A stretch of 64,000 nucleotides of DNA, from assembly GCF_017573465.1 (NCBI RefSeq), contig NZ_JAGEPF010000030.1:1-64000 (forward strand), written 5' to 3'. The stretch comes from Actinomadura violacea. Lineage in GTDB: Bacteria; Actinomycetota; Actinomycetes; Streptosporangiales; Streptosporangiaceae. The translations under genes were made by a program, and so were the position numbers. Of the stretch, positions 45,853 to 54,711 are shown one piece after another; position 1 is the first letter of the stretch, and the number at the start of each line of letters is the position of its first letter. The notes under the pieces were generated by a model. It was given only the letters and a program-made list of their open reading frames with translations, was not told the origin of the DNA and made no database searches.

Positions 45853-45887
45853 CGAGGCCCGTCCGGCCTGGTTCCGGGCGGGCCTCG
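45853..45887. terminator. Terminator between convergent lipid-droplet and ArsR-type genes
   Basis: Arms of 14 bases (45853-45866 and 45874-45887) pair fully apart from one G-U, with a 7-base loop, 16 bases after the upstream stop. Confidence 0.75.
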
Positions 45888-45907
45888 CGCATGCCCGGGG
45901 GTGGCCG

Positions 45908-46873
45908 TCAGCGGATGAGCCGGTCTCCCAGCGGGCTGCGCATGTAGAGGACGGACCGCCCCGCGCGGGTGCGGTTCAGCAGGCCCCCGGCGTGCAGGGC
46001 GGTCAGGTGGTGGCTGACCGCGCCGGGCGTGACGCCGAGCCGCCGGGCGATCTCCGTGGTGGACGCGGGCGCGGCCAGCATGACCAGCAGTTCCGCGCGG
46101 CGCGCGCCGACGAGCGCGGCGAGCGCGGCCGGCCCCGCCGGGACGGTGTGCTCCCAGATCGCGCCGCGGCCGCGGGCGGGGTAGCAGATCAGCGGCGGCG
46201 GGCCCTGCTCGTCGATCATGGTGATCGCGCCGCGCACGAACAGGCACGGGACGAGGACGAGCCCGCGCCCGGCGACGTCCACGGCGCGTTCGGGCGCGAG
46301 CCCGGAGGGGACGGCGAGCCGGACGAGCCCGGGCGTCCAGGTGATCCGGTCGTCCAGCTCGGCGAACAGCGCCGCGGCCCCGCCGAGGGTCAGCCGCCGC
46401 GCCCGGTGCACGAGGTCGGCCTCCAGGACGGCTTGCATCCGCGTCCAGTACGGCTCGACGCAGGCGTCCCAGTACGCCTCGAACGCCGTGCAGATCCGGT
46501 CGAGCAGGGCCGCCGGGTCGCCGCTCAGCACCGGCGGGACGGGCACGTGCCGGTAGGCGGCGGCGATGTCGTGCCGGACGACGTCCGGCGGCGTCTTCCG
46601 CAGCACGGCGAGGTCGTCGGCGATCCCGGCGCCGATGCCGGCGGGGCGCGGGGTGAGGAAGTCCGGGATCCAGCCGTGCGGCGCGTGCAGGACGTCCAGC
46701 AGCCCGGTGTCGAGCCGGGCGTACGCGGCGGCGGTCTCGCGTACCCAGGGCAGGTGCTCGGGGTGCTTGGCCGGGAACAGGCGCGGGCGCAGGCTGAAGA
46801 CCAGCTCGAACAGGGGCGACATCCCGAACGACGTCTCGGCGAGGTCCTGGACGCCGAGCCTGAACTCATACAT
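45908..46873 (-). CDS. ArsR-type winged-helix regulator with large N-terminal domain
   Basis: A 321-residue regulator. Residues 1-230 are a family-typical helical domain beginning EFRLGVQDLAETSFGMSPLFELVFSLRP. Residues 245-320 carry an ArsR-like helix-turn-helix (ARRLGVTPGAVSHHLTALHAGGLLNRTRAGRSVLYMRSPLGDRLI). No metal-binding Cys cluster is seen, so the signal is unknown. It is divergent from an MFS exporter 55 bases away and probably controls it. The ATG at 46873 sits inside a 15-bp palindrome; an ATG 21 bases upstream is the alternative. Confidence 0.88.
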   Translation of the reverse strand: MYEFRLGVQDLAETSFGMSPLFELVFSLRPRLFPAKHPEHLPWVRETAAAYARLDTGLLDVLHAPHGWIPDFLTPRPAGIGAGIADDLAVLRKTPPDVVRHDIAAAYRHVPVPPVLSGDPAALLDRICTAFEAYWDACVEPYWTRMQAVLEADLVHRARRLTLGGAAALFAELDDRITWTPGLVRLAVPSGLAPERAVDVAGRGLVLVPCLFVRGAITMIDEQGPPPLICYPARGRGAIWEHTVPAGPAALAALVGARRAELLVMLAAPASTTEIARRLGVTPGAVSHHLTALHAGGLLNRTRAGRSVLYMRSPLGDRLIR

Positions 46874-46878
46874 TGAGT
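46864..46878. promoter_or_regulatory. Palindrome at the ArsR-type regulator start
   Basis: ACTCA (46864-46868) and TGAGT (46874-46878) form a perfect inverted repeat around TACAT, overlapping the start codon. It is next to the only AT-rich stretch (46870-46890) between the divergent genes. A plausible operator for autoregulation and for the MFS gene. Confidence 0.5.
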
Positions 46879-46928
46879 AATAGCGTAAATCCATTCCCGC
46901 CGGCGGGCCGCACGGCTGGGATGGGCGT

Positions 46929-48176
46929 ATGACGACGACCTCCTCCCGGGCCCCGGGCGTGGCGAGCCTGGCGCGGCATCCGGTGATCCGGGTGCTGTCC
47001 GCGGCGATGCTGGTCAACACGCTCGGCAACGGCCTGTTCATGACCACGAGCGCGTTGCTGTTCACCCGCGCGGTCGGCATGTCGCCGTCCCAGGTCGGCG
47101 TCGCGCTGGCGCTGGGCGGGGTGTTCGGCATCGCGGCGGGGGTGCCGATGGGCCGGGTCGCCGACCGGTTCGGGGCGCGTCCGACGGTGGTGGCGCTGCT
47201 GGGCGCGGAGGGGGTGCTGATCCTCGGCTACACGCAGGTGCACTCGTTCTGGTCGGCGGTGCCGCTGATCTGCGGCGTCACGTTCCTGGACCGGGGCGCG
47301 AGCGCCGTCCGCAACGCCTTGGTCGCGCACGCGCTGCCCGCGGAGCTGCGGATGCCCGGGCGGGCGTTCCTGCGGATGATGACCAACACCGGCGTGGGCG
47401 TGGGGGCGGCGCTGGCGTCGCTGGCGCTGGTCGCGGACACCCCGGCCGCGTACCGGACGATCGTGGTGCTCGACGCGGTGACGTTCGCGGCGGCGGCGCT
47501 CCTGCTGACGCGGGTCCCGGCGGAGCGTCCGGCGCGGGACGCCTCGTCCGGCGGCGCCGGTCTCGCCGCGCTGGGCGACGTCCCGTACCTGGTCATCACC
47601 GTGCTGGCCGGGGTGCTGGTGCTGCAGCAGGGGATCCTGGAGGTCGGCGTGCCGCTGTGGGTGACGCGCGACACGCACGCGCCGCGGCTGCTCGTCTCGG
47701 CCTGCCTGGTGCTGAACACGGCCATGGTCGTCGCGTTGCAGGTGCGGATGAGCCGCGGCGCCGAGGACCCGCGGGTCGCGGCCCGGGCGTGCCTGCGCGC
47801 CGGGACGCTCATGGCGGTCGGCTGCCTGCTGTTCGGGCTGGCCAAGGGGCCGGACCCGTGGACGGCGTCGCTGCTGATCCTGGCGGCGCTGGCGGTCCAG
47901 ACGGTCGGCGAGGTGCTGTGCGCGGCGGGCACCTGGGCGCTCAGCTACGAGCTGGCGGACGAGCGCGCGCACGGCGTCTACCAGGGCGTCTTCAACAGCG
48001 GCTTCGCGGCCGGGGTGCTGCTGGGCCCGCTGGTCGTCACGCAGACGGCGCTGCGCCACGGCATGGCGGGCTGGGCCGTCTTCGGGGCGGTGTTCCTGGT
48101 GACGGCGGTCGCGTTCGTTCCGGCGGCCCGCTGGGCGGCCGCGAACCGTCCGTTCGCGGTGCCGGAACCGGGCTGA
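46929..48176 (+). CDS. MFS transporter
   Basis: A 415-residue integral-membrane protein with 12 predicted helices. The loop 2-3 motif GRVADRFGARPT matches the MFS A-motif (G-x3-D-R-x-G-R). Residues 195-205 form the central cytosolic loop. The substrate is unknown; multidrug or metabolite export is likely given the divergent ArsR-type regulator. Length is typical. Confidence 0.9.
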   Translation: MTTTSSRAPGVASLARHPVIRVLSAAMLVNTLGNGLFMTTSALLFTRAVGMSPSQVGVALALGGVFGIAAGVPMGRVADRFGARPTVVALLGAEGVLILGYTQVHSFWSAVPLICGVTFLDRGASAVRNALVAHALPAELRMPGRAFLRMMTNTGVGVGAALASLALVADTPAAYRTIVVLDAVTFAAAALLLTRVPAERPARDASSGGAGLAALGDVPYLVITVLAGVLVLQQGILEVGVPLWVTRDTHAPRLLVSACLVLNTAMVVALQVRMSRGAEDPRVAARACLRAGTLMAVGCLLFGLAKGPDPWTASLLILAALAVQTVGEVLCAAGTWALSYELADERAHGVYQGVFNSGFAAGVLLGPLVVTQTALRHGMAGWAVFGAVFLVTAVAFVPAARWAAANRPFAVPEPG

Positions 48177-48185
48177 GCATGCGGG

Positions 48186-48231
48186 CACCCGCGCGGCGGC
48201 ACTGCCGGGAGGGCGGGCCGCCACGCGGGTG
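48186..48231. terminator. Terminator between two convergent MFS genes
   Basis: Arms of 15 bases (48186-48200 and 48217-48231) pair with a single mismatch and a 16-base loop, in the 77-base gap between convergent stops. Confidence 0.7.
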
Positions 48232-48253
48232 ATCGTGCAGGTGATGCCGCTCG

Positions 48254-49483
48254 TCAGGCTTGGACGGGGAGCGGCTCGTCCTGGAAGGCGTGGTCGATGT
48301 CGACGCGCTCCAGCGGCGCCATGTGGCGGCGCCGCGCCGCGAGGATGCCGATCGCGACGGCGCAGCAGGCGGCGCCGACGACGTAGGGCAGGTGCGGGTT
48401 GACCTCTTCGGCCAGCTTGGTGGCGAAGTAGGGGGCGAGCGCCCCGCCCATCCAGCGGACGAAGTTGTACCCGGCGGACGCGACGGGCCGCGGATTGTCG
48501 GAGACCTCCATCGCCGCCTCGGTGAACGCGGTGTTGTTCAGCCCGATCGGGATGCCGGACAGGATCGTGCAGATGATGATCCCGTCGTGCCCGAAGAAGG
48601 CGAGGCCGAGCTGGAAGAGCACCAGCAGGGCCAGCCCGAGGTACATCACCCGGACCGTTCCAACGCGGCGCTGCAGCGCGGGCGCGCCGAACACCGAGGC
48701 CAGCGCGACCATCACGCCCCAGCCGAAGAACACCAGGCCGATGCCGTGCGCGCTCATGCCGAGCACGAACGGGGTGAAGGCGAGGACGGTGAAGAACGCG
48801 TAGTTGTAGAACAGCGCGGTGAACGCGGTGGTGGCGAGCCCGCCGTGCCCGAGGGCGCGGATCGGCGCGCTCAGCCGGGTCTTCTCGGCGGGCTTCGGCG
48901 GCGCCTTGAGCAGCGTGCTGATCAGCAGGAAGCCGACGGCCATCAGGATCGCGGTGCCGAAGAACGGGAACCGCCAGTTCATGTCGCCGAGCAGCGCGCC
49001 GACGAGCGGGCCGAGCGAGATGCCGAGGCCGAGCGCGGCCTCGTACAGGACGATGGCCTTCTCGGCGCCGCCGGACGCGGCGCCGACGATGACGGCGAGG
49101 GCGGTGGCGACGAACAGCGCGTTCCCGAGGCCCCAGCCGGCCCGGAAGCCGACGAGCTGGCCGACGGTGTCGGACGTGCCGGCGAGCGCGGCGAACAGCA
49201 CCACGAGGGTGAGCCCGATCATCAGCGTCCTCTTGCCGCCGATCCGGCTGGACACCCAGCCGGTGATCAGCATGGCCACCGCGGTGATCAGGAAGTAGCT
49301 GGTGAACAGCAGCGACACCTGGCTCGGCGTCGCCGACAGGTTCTTGGCGATCGCGGGCAGGATCGGATCGACGAGCCCGATGCCCATGAAGGCGACGACG
49401 GCGGCGAAGGCGGTGGCCCACACCGACATCGGCTGCCTGAGGATGCCGCCGCCCTTCGTGGTCGACGAGGGCCGAGCGTGCAT
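48254..49483 (-). CDS. MFS transporter (drug-efflux-like)
   Basis: A 409-residue protein with about 12 membrane helices and motifs of the DHA1 drug:H+ antiporter type: FMGIGLVDPILPAI in helix 1, GWVSSRIGGKRTLMIGL as A-motif and GLGISLGPLVGALLG as C-motif. The C-motif marks exporters. GGAGG lies 7 bases before the ATG. It follows a MarR regulator by 21 bases, a typical repressor-pump pair inducible by a toxic compound. Confidence 0.92.
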   Translation of the reverse strand: MHARPSSTTKGGGILRQPMSVWATAFAAVVAFMGIGLVDPILPAIAKNLSATPSQVSLLFTSYFLITAVAMLITGWVSSRIGGKRTLMIGLTLVVLFAALAGTSDTVGQLVGFRAGWGLGNALFVATALAVIVGAASGGAEKAIVLYEAALGLGISLGPLVGALLGDMNWRFPFFGTAILMAVGFLLISTLLKAPPKPAEKTRLSAPIRALGHGGLATTAFTALFYNYAFFTVLAFTPFVLGMSAHGIGLVFFGWGVMVALASVFGAPALQRRVGTVRVMYLGLALLVLFQLGLAFFGHDGIIICTILSGIPIGLNNTAFTEAAMEVSDNPRPVASAGYNFVRWMGGALAPYFATKLAEEVNPHLPYVVGAACCAVAIGILAARRRHMAPLERVDIDHAFQDEPLPVQA

Positions 49484-49504
49484 GGAGAACCTCCCTTTAG
49501 GGGA

Positions 49505-49930
49505 TCAAGGAGCGGCGAAGAGCTTGTCGAGGGCGGGCAGCGCCGCGGCGACCGCCGCGCGCTCCTCGTCCGTCAGCCCCGCGAACCGTTCGGCCAGGAA
49601 GCCGATGCGCTGCGCGCGCCCGGCGGCCAGCCGCTCGCGGCCCGCCGCGGTGAGCGCGGCGGTGACGACGCGGGCGTCCGAGCCGTCCCGGCCGCGCTCC
49701 ACCAGGCCGTCGCGCTCCAGCCGGTTGATCTGCGCGGTCATGGTGGGGAGCCGGACGCCGTGCTCGGCGGCGAGCTCGGTCATCCGGCGCGGCCCCGGCT
49801 CGAGCGAGCCGAGCACCGACAGCTGCTGGCTGGTGATCGCCTGGTCGGCGGTGGCGCGGCGCAGCATCAGCACGATGTGCCGCAGGCTGCGGTTGAGCTG
49901 CTCGGCCAGCGCGCTCTCGGAAACGGTCAC
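49505..49930 (-). CDS. MarR-family regulator of the adjacent MFS pump
   Basis: A 141-residue winged-helix protein with N-terminal dimer helix, helix-turn-helix plus wing (about residues 50-100; ELAAEHGVRLPTMTAQINRLERDGLVERG with GSDARVVTAALT) and C-terminal dimer helices. The start is a GTG at 49930 with AGGAG upstream. A perfect palindrome 21 bases ahead of the start is its likely operator, giving autorepression and control of the pump. Confidence 0.92.
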   Translation of the reverse strand: MTVSESALAEQLNRSLRHIVLMLRRATADQAITSQQLSVLGSLEPGPRRMTELAAEHGVRLPTMTAQINRLERDGLVERGRDGSDARVVTAALTAAGRERLAAGRAQRIGFLAERFAGLTDEERAAVAAALPALDKLFAAP

Positions 49931-49950
49931 GGTCTGCTCTCCTCGGAGTT

Positions 49951-49967
49951 ACTTAGTCAGTCTAAGT
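49951..49967. promoter_or_regulatory. MarR operator palindrome
   Basis: ACTTAG (49951-49956), spacer TCAGT, and CTAAGT (49962-49967) make a perfect inverted repeat in an unusually AT-rich stretch ahead of the MarR gene. On the minus strand it overlaps a -10-like TAAGTA with TTAGCC 18 bases upstream. It also lies about 85 bases ahead of the divergent xseA. Confidence 0.7.
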
Positions 49968-50050
49968 TAGTGTGGCTAAGCATCAAAGCGGTCCGGCATG
50001 TCTCGTCCGTCACACGCCGCCGCGTTCCCGCCGCCCGTAGGCTGCGGGGC

Positions 50051-51265
50051 ATGGCGATGGAGACGACGGCCGAGGCCCCCGTGCCCGTGCGGACCGTCCT
50101 GCAGGCGGTCGGCGGCTGGATCGGCCGGCTCGGCCGGATCTGGGTCGAGGGCCAGATCACCGACCTCAACGCCCGCGGCGGGACGGTCTACATGACGCTG
50201 CGCGACCCCGTCGCGAACATGTCGGTGCGCGTCGTCGGGCCGCGCGGGGTGTTCGAGGCCGCCGGGCCCGCCGTCACCGACGGCGCCCGCGTCGTCGTGC
50301 ACGCCAAGCCCGACTTCTGGATCAACCGCGGGACGTTCTCGCTCAGCGCCATCGAGGTCCGCCCGGTCGGCGTCGGCGAGCTGCTGGCCCGGCTTGAGCG
50401 GCTCAAGCAGGTGCTCGCGTCCGAGGGCCTGTTCCGCCCCGAGCGCAAGCGGCCGCTGCCGTTCCTGCCCGGCAAGATCGGGCTGATCTGCGGCCGCGAC
50501 TCCGACGCCGAGCACGACGTCCTGCAGAACGCCCGCCGCCGCTGGCCCGCCGTCGCGTTCCGCGTCGAGAACACCGCCGTCCAGGGCTCCTACGCCGTCG
50601 GCGAGGTCATGGAGGCGCTGCGCAAGCTGGACGCCGACCCCGAGATCGAGGTCATCGTCATCGCCCGCGGCGGCGGCGCCATGGAGGACCTGCTGCCGTT
50701 CTCCGACGAGGCGCTGGTCCGCGCCGTCTCCGCCGCCCGCACCCCGGTCATCAGCGCGATCGGGCACGAGCAGGACAGCCCGCTGCTCGACCTCGTCGCC
50801 GACGTCCGCGCCTCCACTCCGACCGACGCCGCGAAGAAGGCCGTCCCGGACGTGCGCGAGCAGCTCCAGCTCGTCCGGCAGCTCCGCGACCGCGGCCGCC
50901 GCTGCCTGGCGGGCGGCCTGGAGCGGGAGTGGCACTGGCTGAGGAACGTGCGGTCGCGGCCCGCGCTCGCCGACCCCGTGCGGGAGATCGAACGGCAGTC
51001 CGAGCAGGTCCTGGCGCTGCGCGACCGCGCCCGCCGGTGCGTGGCGTCCGCGCTGGACCGGGCCGGCGACGAGCTGTCTCACACCCGCGCCCGGCTCGTC
51101 GCCCTCTCCCCCGCCGCCACCCTCGACCGCGGCTACGCGATCGTCCAGCGCGAGGACGACGCCGTCGTGCGCGACCCCGCCGACGTCAAGGACGGCGAGC
51201 GCCTGCACGTCCGGCTCTCCGGCGGCCGCCTCGCCGTCACCGCCTCCGGCGGCGAAGAGCCCTAG
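50051..51265 (+). CDS. xseA: Exodeoxyribonuclease VII large subunit
   Basis: A 404-residue subunit of ExoVII, which degrades single-stranded DNA. The N-terminal OB-fold (about 15-115; WVEGQITDLNARGG...VYMTLRD) is followed by the catalytic core with PGKIGLICGRDSDAEHDVLQN, IARGGGAMEDLLPFSDE and ISAIGHEQDSPLLD, then the coiled-coil and the C-terminal RGYAIVQ module. Length is normal. It is followed by xseB after 10 bases. The ATG at 50051 is preferred; an ATG two codons later is possible. Confidence 0.97.
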   Translation: MAMETTAEAPVPVRTVLQAVGGWIGRLGRIWVEGQITDLNARGGTVYMTLRDPVANMSVRVVGPRGVFEAAGPAVTDGARVVVHAKPDFWINRGTFSLSAIEVRPVGVGELLARLERLKQVLASEGLFRPERKRPLPFLPGKIGLICGRDSDAEHDVLQNARRRWPAVAFRVENTAVQGSYAVGEVMEALRKLDADPEIEVIVIARGGGAMEDLLPFSDEALVRAVSAARTPVISAIGHEQDSPLLDLVADVRASTPTDAAKKAVPDVREQLQLVRQLRDRGRRCLAGGLEREWHWLRNVRSRPALADPVREIERQSEQVLALRDRARRCVASALDRAGDELSHTRARLVALSPAATLDRGYAIVQREDDAVVRDPADVKDGERLHVRLSGGRLAVTASGGEEP

Positions 51266-51275
51266 AGTTGGGCGA

Positions 51276-51512
51276 GTGGCAGAAGAGAACGCGACCGAGC
51301 GCAAGCCCTCGTACGAGCAGGCCCGCGACGAGCTGACCGACGTCGTCAAGCGCCTGGAGGCCGGCGGGCTGACGCTGGAGGAGTCCCTCGCCCTGTGGGA
51401 GCGCGGCGAGAAGCTCGCCGCGGTCTGCGAGGAGTGGCTGGAGGGGGCGCGCGCCAGGCTCGCCGCCGCCATGCAGGGACCGGAGGACGGCGAAGCCCCG
51501 GCCCCGTTCTGA
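51276..51512 (+). CDS. xseB: Exodeoxyribonuclease VII small subunit
   Basis: A 78-residue helical protein with the family pattern SYEQARDELTDVVKRLEAGGLTLEESLALWERGEKLA. It binds the XseA coiled-coil and is needed for ExoVII activity. The start is a GTG at 51276, ten bases after xseA. Neighbourhood and length confirm the assignment. Confidence 0.96.
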   Translation: MAEENATERKPSYEQARDELTDVVKRLEAGGLTLEESLALWERGEKLAAVCEEWLEGARARLAAAMQGPEDGEAPAPF

Positions 51513-51554
51513 CCGTAGGAGGACACTCGCGCGGGGCGGGCCCGACGGCCCGGG

Positions 51555-52388
51555 TCAGGACCCCTGGGTGGGCGACGCCGACGGCGCCGGGCCCGCACCC
51601 TGCTTGGGCTGCGGCTTCAGCGAGCCCGCCAGCACCGCCAGCTCCTCGTACGACGCGGTGCCCGTCACCACCAGGCTCACCCCGTCCGGCAGCGTCCGCG
51701 CCAGCGTGTTCGCCTTCTTGTCGTTGCGGTGGTACTTCGTCCAGGCGGCGCCGCCGACCTGCTGCTCGCCGACCGGCTTGCTGCTGGTGGCCATCCGCGG
51801 GACGAACTGCCCCGCCTTCTCGTTGCTCAGCTCGAACGCCGCGTACTCGCCCTTCGGCGTGACGAACCCGAGATGCCACGCGACCGGCTGCTTGCCGCCC
51901 GTGTCCAGGCCGCTCAGGCGCGAGGACGTCGGCCGCCAGTGCGGCGGCAGCCCCTCCGGCGCGTACGCCGTGTAGGGCGCGTCGCTGCGCAGCGCCCACA
52001 GCTGCGCCGAGTAGTCGACGGTCTGCAGCACTTCCTTGTTGTCGCGCGGCGTGATGACGAAGATCGCCAGCACCAGCAGCAGGCACGCGCCCATCGCCAT
52101 CGTGAACCCGCCGAGCCCGGTGGTCAACCGCTTGTACACGGCCGGGCTGACCTTCACCACGGGACGCCCCGCGGCCTGCGGGGCCGCGGCGCCCTCGCCT
52201 TCGGCCGGCGCGGACCCGCCCTCGGCCTCGCTCGACGCGGCGTCCTGCGCAGCGGACGCCTCCGTCGCGGACGGCTCCACCGCTGCGGACGGCTCCGCGG
52301 CGGGCGGCCGCTCGCCGGCGGCGGGCTGCTCGGACCCGGAGGCGGTCTCGGCGGCCTCCGGAGCGGAGGCGGGACTCTTGTCGGTCAC
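51555..52388 (-). CDS. DUF4245-family membrane-anchored protein
   Basis: A 277-residue protein with an Ala/Ser/Glu/Pro-rich disordered N-terminus (1-75), one membrane helix (about 92-115) and a C-terminal extracytoplasmic domain of about 150 residues with the DUF4245 pattern (WHLGFVTPKGEYAAFELSN and GTASYEELAVLAGSL). The family is conserved next to glpX and xseAB in actinobacteria; function unknown. The GTG at 52388 is the most upstream start, though GGAGG lies unusually close. Confidence 0.88.
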   Translation of the reverse strand: MTDKSPASAPEAAETASGSEQPAAGERPPAAEPSAAVEPSATEASAAQDAASSEAEGGSAPAEGEGAAAPQAAGRPVVKVSPAVYKRLTTGLGGFTMAMGACLLLVLAIFVITPRDNKEVLQTVDYSAQLWALRSDAPYTAYAPEGLPPHWRPTSSRLSGLDTGGKQPVAWHLGFVTPKGEYAAFELSNEKAGQFVPRMATSSKPVGEQQVGGAAWTKYHRNDKKANTLARTLPDGVSLVVTGTASYEELAVLAGSLKPQPKQGAGPAPSASPTQGS

Positions 52389-52408
52389 CCCTCCAGGATC
52401 CCGCACGG

Positions 52409-53074
52409 TCAGGGCTGCTCCGTACGGGGGTCGCTGATCGTGCCGACGATGCCCATGATCTCGTCCGCGAGGGTGCGCGCGGCGTCCTCGTCGTCCATCA
52501 GCGAGATCTCCGACACCGCGCCCGCCATCGCGCCCGTCAGCACCACGACCAGCGCCTCGTCCACGCCGCCGTCGGCGGTGTGGAACAGCGCCGCGTTCCG
52601 CCGCGCCCACTTGTTGAGCCGCTGGCGCATCACCCGGTCGAACCCGGGCGGGCCGTCGCCGGAGATGAACAGCCGCGCGACGTCCCGCTCGCGCAGGCAG
52701 CCGTCGAGGTAAGCGCCGGCGCCCGCGACGAACTGCCGCATCGGGTCGCCCTCGCCCGCGTCCCGCACCGCGCTGATCGCCTTGCGGGTGCGCTCCTGCT
52801 GGCGGCCCTGGAACTCCTCGAACAGCGTCAGGTACAGGTCGGCCTTGCCGTTGAAGTGGTGGTACAGGCTGCCGACGCTGGCGCCCGCCTTGGCGACGAT
52901 GTCGGTCACCGCGGCCTGCGCGAAGCCCGCCTCGCAGAAGACGTCCCGGGCGGCCGACAGCAGGGCGCTGCGCGTGGCGGCCCCGCGGTCGGAGGTCCGC
53001 GCGGGCGCCTCCGCGGCGCGCGCGCCCCCGTCCTGTGCCGCCCCGCCGGACGAGACGTCGATGTCGCTGCTCAT
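52409..53074 (-). CDS. TetR-family transcriptional regulator
   Basis: A 221-residue regulator. A disordered N-terminus (1-28) precedes the TetR helix-turn-helix (about 30-80; LLSAARDVFCEAGFAQAAVTDIVAKAGASVGSLYHHFNGKADLY) and a C-terminal ligand/dimer domain. The ligand is unknown. It sits 20 bases upstream of the DUF4245 gene on the same strand and is divergent from glpX, so either may be a target. Confidence 0.92.
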   Translation of the reverse strand: MSSDIDVSSGGAAQDGGARAAEAPARTSDRGAATRSALLSAARDVFCEAGFAQAAVTDIVAKAGASVGSLYHHFNGKADLYLTLFEEFQGRQQERTRKAISAVRDAGEGDPMRQFVAGAGAYLDGCLRERDVARLFISGDGPPGFDRVMRQRLNKWARRNAALFHTADGGVDEALVVVLTGAMAGAVSEISLMDDEDAARTLADEIMGIVGTISDPRTEQP

Positions 53075-53254
53075 GAGCCCTGAGATTACGCCCTCTTCCC
53101 ACGGGGAAACGATCCCTTGCCCGCGTGACGGTCAAATCCACCCGCGCACGCGGGCGGCTCTCCCCGGCGCACCGGCTGGTCTGGTCCAATTTGTGGCCTG
53201 CCGTCCGGTCCCCGGAGAATCCGAGTCACCACCGAACGAAGGGGCCGCCCCGTC

Positions 53255-54289
53255 ATGTCCGAAGAGACCACCGTGTCCTCCCCGCTGACCACCGAGCCGG
53301 CCGCGCCGGACCGCAACCTGGCGATGGAGCTGGTCCGGGTGACCGAGGCCGCCGCCATGGCCGGGGCCCGCTGGGTCGGGCGCGGGGACAAGAACGGCGC
53401 CGACGGGGCCGCGGTCAACGCGATGCGCCAGCTCATCAACACCGTGTCGATGCGCGGCGTCGTCGTGATCGGCGAGGGCGAGAAGGACAACGCGCCCATG
53501 CTCTACAACGGCGAGGAGGTCGGCGACGGCTCGGGCGCCGAGTGCGACGTCGCCGTCGACCCCGTGGACGGCACCCGGCTCACCGCCCTCGGCATGAGCA
53601 ACGCGATCGCCGTGCTGTCGGTCGCGCCGCGCGGCTCGATGTTCGACCCGTCCGCGGTCTTCTACATGGAGAAGCTCGTCACCGGGCCGGAGGCCGCCGA
53701 CGTCGTCGACATCGAGCGCCCCATCGCCGACAACATCCGCGCGATCGCCCGCGCCAAGGGGTCGTCCACGCACGACGTGACGGTCTGCATCCTGGACCGG
53801 CCCCGCCACGAGGGCATCGTCAAGGAGGTCCGCGAGACCGGCGCCCGCATCAAGTTCATCCTGGACGGCGACGTCGCCGGCGCGATCATGGCGTCCCGGC
53901 CGGGCACCGGCGTCGACCTGCTCCTCGGCATCGGCGGCACGCCCGAGGGGATCATCGCCGCCTGCGCGATCAAGGCGCTCGGCGGCGTGATCCAGGGCCG
54001 GCTGTGGCCGCAGGACGACGCGGAGCGGCGCAAGGCGATCGACGCGGGGCACGAGCTCGGCCGCGTCCTGACCACCGACGACCTCGTCACCTCCGACGAC
54101 GTCTTCTTCGCGGCCACGGGGATCACCGACGGGGAGCTCGTCGACGGCGTCCGCTACAGCAAGGGCACGGCCGTCACGCACTCGCTCGTGATGCGCTCGC
54201 GCAGCGGCACGATCCGCACGATCTCCAGCGAGCACCAGCTCAGCAAGCTCCGCGCCTACAGCGCCATCAACTTCGACAGCGCGGTCTAG
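53255..54289 (+). CDS. glpX: Class II fructose-1,6-bisphosphatase
   Basis: A 344-residue gluconeogenic enzyme hydrolysing fructose-1,6-bisphosphate to fructose-6-phosphate. The metal-binding and active-site motifs are clear: GEGEKDNAPML, DVAVDPVDGTRLTA and LDGDVAGAI, with GIGGTPEGIIAA near residue 230. Actinobacteria commonly rely on this class as their main FBPase. Length is standard. It keeps its place near xseAB and fumarase, as in mycobacteria. Confidence 0.97.
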   Translation: MSEETTVSSPLTTEPAAPDRNLAMELVRVTEAAAMAGARWVGRGDKNGADGAAVNAMRQLINTVSMRGVVVIGEGEKDNAPMLYNGEEVGDGSGAECDVAVDPVDGTRLTALGMSNAIAVLSVAPRGSMFDPSAVFYMEKLVTGPEAADVVDIERPIADNIRAIARAKGSSTHDVTVCILDRPRHEGIVKEVRETGARIKFILDGDVAGAIMASRPGTGVDLLLGIGGTPEGIIAACAIKALGGVIQGRLWPQDDAERRKAIDAGHELGRVLTTDDLVTSDDVFFAATGITDGELVDGVRYSKGTAVTHSLVMRSRSGTIRTISSEHQLSKLRAYSAINFDSAV

Positions 54290-54299
54290 CGGGCGCTCG

Positions 54300-54707
54300 T
54301 CAGGGGGCCAGGCGGCGGAAGTGCTGGGCCACGACGAGCGTGCCGTCGGTGATCTCGGGCGTGTGCCCGAGGAACTCCGCGACGCCCTCGCTCCGGAAGA
54401 AGCGCTCGTGGTCGGCGCGCCATTCGGCGGCGCCGGCGTAGCCCCGGCCCTCGGCGCGGGCGTAGGCGTCGTCGATCTCCTCGATCGGGACGACGCGGAC
54501 CTCGGTGAGCTCGATCGTCGCGGCGGGACGGCCGTCGGAATCGAGGACGGCGAACCGGTCGCCCGGTGCGGGGACCGGTTCGCCGGCCTTCTCGTGGATC
54601 TCGAGGAGGCCGGTGAAGGCCGTCTTCTCGCCGCTCAGGATCGCGGCCACGCCGCGGTCGCGTTCGGGGCCGGGGAAGGCGAGTTCGAGGGGCGGAAGAT
54701 CGTCCAT
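54300..54707 (-). CDS. ASCH-domain protein
   Basis: A 135-residue protein fully covered by an ASCH fold: FPGPERDRGVAAILSGEKTAFTGLL at the N-terminus, GDRFAVLDSDGRPAATIELTEVRVVPI in the middle and a WRADHERFF segment. ASCH domains are PUA-like and are thought to bind RNA or modified nucleotides; some members are amidohydrolases on acylated cytidine. Its exact role is unknown. Confidence 0.9.
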   Translation of the reverse strand: MDDLPPLELAFPGPERDRGVAAILSGEKTAFTGLLEIHEKAGEPVPAPGDRFAVLDSDGRPAATIELTEVRVVPIEEIDDAYARAEGRGYAGAAEWRADHERFFRSEGVAEFLGHTPEITDGTLVVAQHFRRLAP

Positions 54708-54711
54708 GGGC

